Of a stretch of 9,960 nt of DNA, positions 7,901 through 9,960 are shown piece after piece (position 1 is the stretch's first letter; each line of letters begins with the position of its first letter). The stretch is from positions 31,619-41,578 of the forward strand of contig DGHJ01000024.1 in NCBI GenBank assembly GCA_002392625.1, in the 5' to 3' direction. The translations under genes were made by a program, and so were the position numbers. The notes beneath the pieces are model-generated. The model was not told where the DNA came from. It was given only the letters and a program-made list of their open reading frames with translations, and did no database searches. The stretch is from Oscillospiraceae bacterium UBA3851. GTDB lineage: Bacteria; Bacillota; Clostridia; Oscillospirales; Oscillospiraceae.

Positions 7901-8463
7901 ATGATATAAGGGGTTTCGGGCACGCTCAGGTTGGTGTGGTCGGGGTGGTTGACAATGCCGACGATGGTAAAAGCGCCGCCTGCGAGATACTGTCCCACTC
8001 CCCTCTGGGTCTGCAGCTCCACCCGGTCGCCCACGTGCCAGCCCATCTCATCGGCCAGCCGCTGTTCCACGGCGCATTCCGCGGCGGAAGCCGGCAGGCG
8101 CCCCTCCTCCACCTGGGGCAGGTTGATGCGCTCGGTGAGGGAGATGACGTTGACGCTGCGCCGCGTCTCCCCCGCGGAGACGCGGGCGGCGGACTGCCAT
8201 ACAGCCTCGGCATCCGCCACGCCCTCCGTTTGCCGGATGGCATCCAGATCCTCCGGGGTGAACAGTAGGGTGGACACCATCTCGATGTCGCGGAAATTCT
8301 GCCGGTCATACATCTCCGAGCCGTTGAGCCGCAGGGCACGGGTGGAGTAATCCACGCCCAGAAAGGTGGTGACGCCTAAAAAGGCGATGACAATAATGGA
8401 GAGATATGATACGACCTGCCTGACGATATTGCGCAGGGTGTCCTTGATCTGTGTTCTCTTCAT
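4999..8463 (-). CDS. Large FtsX/MacB-type ABC permease with two extracellular heptad-repeat arms
   Basis: This 1154-residue membrane protein is the permease for the upstream ATPase; its weak GGTGAG RBS lies inside that gene's end, suggesting translational coupling. Visible segments: TM1 (~17-37); a MacB-like extracellular domain (~40-250); heptad array A (~257-376), 17 back-to-back heptads of the QLDEARx type; a cap of ~105 residues (377-481); heptad array B (~482-609), Tyr-rich heptads of the EYxAGLA type. Then a first FtsX module with TMs near 639-661, 689-710 and 730-758; TM5 ~802-823; a second extracellular domain (~830-1020); and a second FtsX module with TMs near 1025-1048, 1078-1103 and 1118-1142. 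With two FtsX modules, one chain probably pairs with two ATPase copies. Such proteins serve lipoprotein or peptide export, or mechanotransmission as in FtsEX; which applies is not decidable here. The extracellular arms favour a mechanical or wall-facing role. Confidence 0.93.
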   Translation of the reverse strand: MKRTQIKDTLRNIVRQVVSYLSIIVIAFLGVTTFLGVDYSTRALRLNGSEMYDRQNFRDIEMVSTLLFTPEDLDAIRQTEGVADAEAVWQSAARVSAGETRRSVNVISLTERINLPQVEEGRLPASAAECAVEQRLADEMGWHVGDRVELQTQRGVGQYLAGGAFTIVGIVNHPDHTNLSVPETPYIMVIEDAFDQAALDGCFMKAEVVVEKEAGLNRFGQAYEATVAAVYAHLNDLAEGRASLRSDTLRDVYQGQIDEAQSQLDEARTELDDARRELDEGWHALADGEQELRDGKEQLEQSKRELDDALKQLEASQAQLDAARAQLDASRPELAAAKAQLDESERELQAAEAEIGQAATQLTTGWNELENAKAEIRGAMRREIEKAYGGDTSGQIRWASRRGVDLNSSSVTAMDFWITETYRCDLNRPMGNNITAFVYSDEIPDEVLMKCYENETGSMEGYDRGKARAILASAAIVASEDYEQDYDRLADGCRQWDAAHAEYLSGLAPYRAGLAEYQAAKAQYDAAERQYHDGEAAYEAGLAEYDAGTAAYEAGLEQYEQGMIDLADGEKRLEDSRKELEDGEISYAAGLEEFADSQAQVDKARQQLAGQDECRWLLLDAHGSASFVQLIIGSGNLASLEMTFSLLFVLVGALVIFATVSKMIDEQRSLVGTTKALGFFNREIFAKYLAFGVSATVLGTVLGILAARFAMEGFVLKGFDNYFVFDLTKPALFAVPTLTVLAVGILLAVCAVWLACTRLLRLPAIQLMQPKVPEGAKKARGGKRVLSLYSRLILLNMRTDLRRVIVTVVSVAGCCALVVIGFTLKSAVTGSMERQYTEIVDYDLKVSFDAEVTGCAEKIGRRLTESGAEYVALYDANITYRITDNQVGELFCGDLAAIDRLYHLRDWKTGEPLAPTDEGILIQRRLAELYGLDVGSEFEIAVGGTRTATVRVAGIFEHFIGRPIVMSPACYEAIYEERCGVNTCFVRLNGADAGQLEEALRTVDGFDGCTPSDTDKAFFEASTSVIDTLVILFIFMAAVMAGVVLMNLTNMYVLQKKRELTIMRVNGFSVGEVIGYMIRETVLTTALGVLLGLALGSGIAYKIIRSMEQAFFQFDRRISFFAWLMGAVITVVFTVIINVLALRRVKNLKLTDVT
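6634..7020 (-). repeat. Array B: 21-bp periodic repeat coding Tyr-type heptads in the permease
   Basis: A second in-frame array of about 18 heptads has the same length as array A but a different consensus. The central part has Tyr at the hydrophobic position followed by AGLA or DAGT (for example EYQAAKA, QYDAAER, AYEAGLA), returning to Leu-type units (RLEDSRK, ELEDGEI) nearest the membrane. The change of core residue suggests it is not a simple recent duplication of array A. Confidence 0.85.
7336..7695 (-). repeat. Array A: 21-bp periodic repeat coding Leu-type heptads in the permease
   Basis: The DNA shows a degenerate 21-bp period. The CAGCT core recurs at 7441, 7462, 7483, 7504, 7525 and 7546, each exactly 21 bases apart. 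It encodes about 17 consecutive seven-residue units with the pattern (Q/E)L(D/E)xx(R/K)x, without a single frame slip, as in AQLDAAR-AQLDASR. This is a coding repeat for a long coiled coil, not a mobile or CRISPR repeat. Confidence 0.9.
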
Positions 8464-8469
8464 GGGGAC

Positions 8470-9690
8470 TCACCAGACCAGTTCTTCCGCGTGGAGCGGA
8501 TGCATGTTTTTCTTGATGGAGGCGATCCGGCCGCTGCGCACCTTCACCACCCGGTCGGCCATCTTGGCAATCTCCGGGTTGTGGGTGACCATCATGACAG
8601 TGGCGCCCTGGTTTTTCACGATATCCTCGATGACCCGCAGCACCTCGATGCTGGTGGCGTAGTCCAGCGCCGCCGTGGGCTCGTCGGCCAGGATCAGCCT
8701 GGGCCGTTTGACGATGGCGCGGGCGATGGACACCCGCTGCTGCTGGCCGCCGGACATCTGGCCGGGATAGTTGTCGGCACGATCCTTCAAGCCCACCTTC
8801 TCGATTGCCTCCTCCGAGGGCATGGGATCATCCACCAGCTCGGCAATAAACTGCACGTTCTCCAGGGCGGTCAGGTTGGGCATAAGGTTGTATGCCTGAA
8901 AAATGAATCCCACGTATTCCCGGCGGTAGCGGGTCAGCTCCTCATCGGTGGGGTGGGAGAAGTCCTTCCCCTCGATCAGCAGCGTGCCGTCCGTCAGGAA
9001 GTCCATGCCGCCCACGATGTTCATCATGGTGGATTTGCCGCAGCCGGACTCGCCCAGCACCACCACGAACTCGTTTTTGTAGATCTCCAGATTGACCCCC
9101 TTGAGCACCCGGTTCACGCCGTCGCCGGAGGGAAACTCCTTGGTCACGTTTTTCAGCACCGCCAGCGGCTCCTTTTTCTCGCCCAGATCCACCAGCAGGC
9201 CCTTTTCATCAATGGTGATGGCGGCCAGAGACGCCATGCGCTCGCACAGCCGCAGCTCCTCGGCGTCGTACAGGCTGCCGTCCTGTTTGTTGACAATCTG
9301 CACGCAGCCAATCACGTCGTGGAGGTTGTTGAGGGGCACGCAGATCATTGTCTTCGTGACAAGGCCGTTGTCGTCGAACACGGTGCCGTCAAAGCGGGGA
9401 TCGTTGGCCGCGTCCTCCACAATGACGGATTTGCCGGTCTTTGTGACGATGCCCTCCAGGCCCAGCCCGTTTTCCACCGTGATGTTGGAGATGTCGGCCG
9501 GGCCGATGTGGAACAGGGGGCTCAGCCGGTCGGTCTTCGGATCCAGCATCCAGATGGCGCCCGCTTCACTGTTCAGCGTCCTGACGATGGTGTCCAGACT
9601 GCCGGAGAGGGCGTCCTCCAGATTGTCCACCTCCAGAAGCTGCTCCATGATCTGCCACGTCGCCCTTGTGAATCTCTTTTCCTCTGCCAT
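8470..9690 (-). CDS. GAF domain-ABC transporter ATPase fusion (LolD/MacB/FtsE type)
   Basis: This is the 406-residue ATPase subunit of an ABC system, with a sensory domain fused in front. Residues ~20-165 look like a GAF domain: there is a helix-rich start, the [20 protein letters not shown] stretch at 119-138, and an NK...Y..EE pattern reminiscent of the NKFDE motif of cyclic-nucleotide-binding GAFs, only partly kept. Residues ~174-395 are a complete ABC ATPase: Walker [10 protein letters not shown] (213-221), Q-loop Q265, signature MSGGQQQRV (312-320), Walker B LILADEP (332-338) with catalytic E337, D-loop ALD (341-343) and switch H370. It should therefore hydrolyse ATP. It is about 170 residues longer than stand-alone members (~225-235), which the GAF part explains. 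A strong RBS precedes the start. The stop lies 6 nt from the permease gene, its certain partner. The ligand of the GAF domain is unknown. Confidence 0.95.
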   Translation of the reverse strand: MAEEKRFTRATWQIMEQLLEVDNLEDALSGSLDTIVRTLNSEAGAIWMLDPKTDRLSPLFHIGPADISNITVENGLGLEGIVTKTGKSVIVEDAANDPRFDGTVFDDNGLVTKTMICVPLNNLHDVIGCVQIVNKQDGSLYDAEELRLCERMASLAAITIDEKGLLVDLGEKKEPLAVLKNVTKEFPSGDGVNRVLKGVNLEIYKNEFVVVLGESGCGKSTMMNIVGGMDFLTDGTLLIEGKDFSHPTDEELTRYRREYVGFIFQAYNLMPNLTALENVQFIAELVDDPMPSEEAIEKVGLKDRADNYPGQMSGGQQQRVSIARAIVKRPRLILADEPTAALDYATSIEVLRVIEDIVKNQGATVMMVTHNPEIAKMADRVVKVRSGRIASIKKNMHPLHAEELVW

Positions 9691-9785
9691 CGCTATATTC
9701 TCCTTTTTCCCGGAATGAAGCCGTTTGTCCTGTCACTGATCGTATAGCGGGACCCCCGCAAAAATGCAGGTTCGTATTCCTAAAC
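9691..9785 (-). promoter_or_regulatory. 5' leader of the operon, with two mutually exclusive small hairpins and the first RBS
   Basis: The predicted leader has a strong Shine-Dalgarno AAGGAG (9700-9705) nine bases before the first ATG. Upstream, the minus-strand RNA can form either CCUGCA/UGCGGG with a UUUU loop (9755-9770) or GCGGG/CCCGC with a 3-nt loop (9747-9759). Both use the same GCGGG segment (9755-9759), so only one can form at a time. Neither is followed by a U tract, so I do not call an attenuator. No known riboswitch class was recognised. Confidence 0.4.
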
Positions 9786-9791
9786 AAAATA

Positions 9792-9820
9792 ATTATATCA
9801 GCATCGGTTTAATATTTCAA
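9792..9820 (-). promoter_or_regulatory. Housekeeping (sigma-A type) promoter of the six-gene operon
   Basis: On the minus strand a -35 box TTGAAA (9815-9820) is followed after exactly 17 bases by a perfect -10 box TATAAT (9792-9797). A TG dinucleotide one base upstream of the -10 makes it an extended -10. The surrounding DNA is AT-rich, in contrast to the GC-rich genes. Transcription should start near 9785, giving a leader of about 95 nt before the first ATG at 9690. No other comparably good promoter was seen between the genes, which fits a single operon transcript. No operator-like site overlaps the boxes, but the right copy of the flanking inverted repeat ends only 11 bases upstream of the -35. 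Confidence 0.88.
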
Positions 9821-9830
9821 TCGGATAGAG

Positions 9831-9863
9831 CAGACTGTCAAAAAAGCTGTAAAGCGTTGGTTC
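9831..9863. repeat. Right copy of the flanking inverted repeat, hairpin degenerate
   Basis: The reverse complement of this stretch matches bases 1-34 at 32 of 34 positions. Bases 9847-9863 match the 17-base GAACCAACGCTTTACAG perfectly. The two differences, a lost A and an A-to-C change, both fall in the stem and spoil the 8-bp hairpin seen in the left copy. It ends 11 bases upstream of the operon's -35 box. Confidence 0.82.
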
Positions 9864-9880
9864 TCGGAAAGGAAGATAGT

Positions 9881-9911
9881 CTGAAAGAAACCCATCAGGG
9901 GTGTCTTTCAG
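9881..9911. repeat. Imperfect 13-bp stem-loop in the upstream intergenic region
   Basis: CTGAAAGAAACCC (9881-9893) pairs with GGGTGTCTTTCAG (9899-9911) with one A/G mismatch, around the 5-base loop ATCAG. No T tract follows on either strand, so it is not an obvious terminator. It lies between the right inverted-repeat copy and the long hairpin at 9924-9958, and may be part of the same compound element. Confidence 0.6.
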
Positions 9912-9923
9912 CTATTAAATCAC

Positions 9924-9958
9924 CGTTTTCCGAACTTTTTTTGAAAGTTCGGAAAACG
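9924..9958. repeat. Perfect 15-bp stem-loop with T-rich centre at the right edge
   Basis: CGTTTTCCGAACTTT (9924-9938) pairs perfectly with AAAGTTCGGAAAACG (9944-9958) around a TTTTG loop. Its core (ACTTT-TTTTG-AAAGT) is shared with the hairpin at 15-34, while the outer stem is different in sequence yet still fully paired. The run of seven T lies in the stem and loop rather than after the stem. It could serve as a terminator or processing site for a gene outside the window; what lies beyond 9960 is not visible. Confidence 0.7.
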
Positions 9959-9960
9959 CC

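Noticed and set aside
42..9690. Anti-phage defence system (coiled-coil ATPase plus PHP nuclease)
   Set aside because: The coiled coils belong to a membrane permease and the ATPase is a transporter type, not SMC- or Rad50-like. PHP genes do occur near SMC-type systems, but no other defence hallmark is present.
8491..9747. 418-residue open frame on the plus strand
   Set aside because: It is fully antisense to the GAF-ABC gene, which has all ATPase motifs and a good RBS; the antisense product has low-complexity histidine-rich composition.
9566..9787. 73-residue open frame on the minus strand beginning in the leader
   Set aside because: It would start essentially at the predicted transcription start with no ribosome site, and runs out of frame into the GAF-ABC gene; no recognisable content.
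1..9960. Sigma factor gene as target of the partner switch
   Set aside because: I looked on both strands for a sigma-70 family protein or fragment and found none; the regulated partner must be elsewhere or not a sigma factor.

Overview
The window is a GC-rich stretch (AT-rich only in the last ~200 bases). It carries one transcription unit of six genes, all on the minus strand and read from right to left. The -10/-35 promoter is a textbook housekeeping type and the Shine-Dalgarno sites are purine-rich (AAGGAG, AAGGAGG). Together with the SpoIIE-type phosphatase, STAS and RsbW-like protein set, this points to a Bacillota genome. The high GC suggests a gut-type Clostridia lineage such as Oscillospiraceae, but that placement is inference.

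Layout, in transcription order: a promoter at 9792-9820 and a ~95-nt leader. (1) 9690-8470, an unusual fusion of a GAF sensor domain to an ABC-transporter ATPase. (2) 8463-4999, a 1154-residue FtsX/MacB-type permease with two long extracellular heptad arrays. (3) 4955-4656, a single-domain STAS anti-sigma-factor antagonist. (4) 4659-2497, a membrane receptor with an extracellular dCache domain, a HAMP domain and a SpoIIE/RsbU-type PP2C phosphatase. (5) 2493-919, a three-domain fusion of STAS, an APH-like kinase and an RsbW-like HATPase. (6) 905-42, a PHP-family metal-dependent phosphoesterase. The gaps are 6, 43, -4, 3 and 13 nt, so co-transcription is very likely.

How they may work together: genes 3-5 contain every part of a partner-switching circuit except a sigma factor. 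There is a sensor phosphatase, two STAS phospho-switch domains and a HATPase kinase, plus a second, APH-like kinase. Genes 1-2 form an ABC system that probably does mechanical or export work at the envelope, and its ATPase carries its own sensory GAF domain. I read the operon as a candidate signalling module tied to an envelope ABC machine, possibly sensing an extracellular amino acid. The physical or regulatory link between the two halves is inferred from gene order only.

Flanks: the operon is bracketed by a 34/33-bp inverted repeat (1-34 and 9831-9863) whose left copy is a perfect hairpin. The right end holds two more hairpins, one with a perfect 15-bp stem and the same CTTT...TTTG-AAAG core. 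No RNA genes, CRISPR array, transposase or sigma factor gene was seen. The long plus-strand open frames are shadows of the minus-strand genes.
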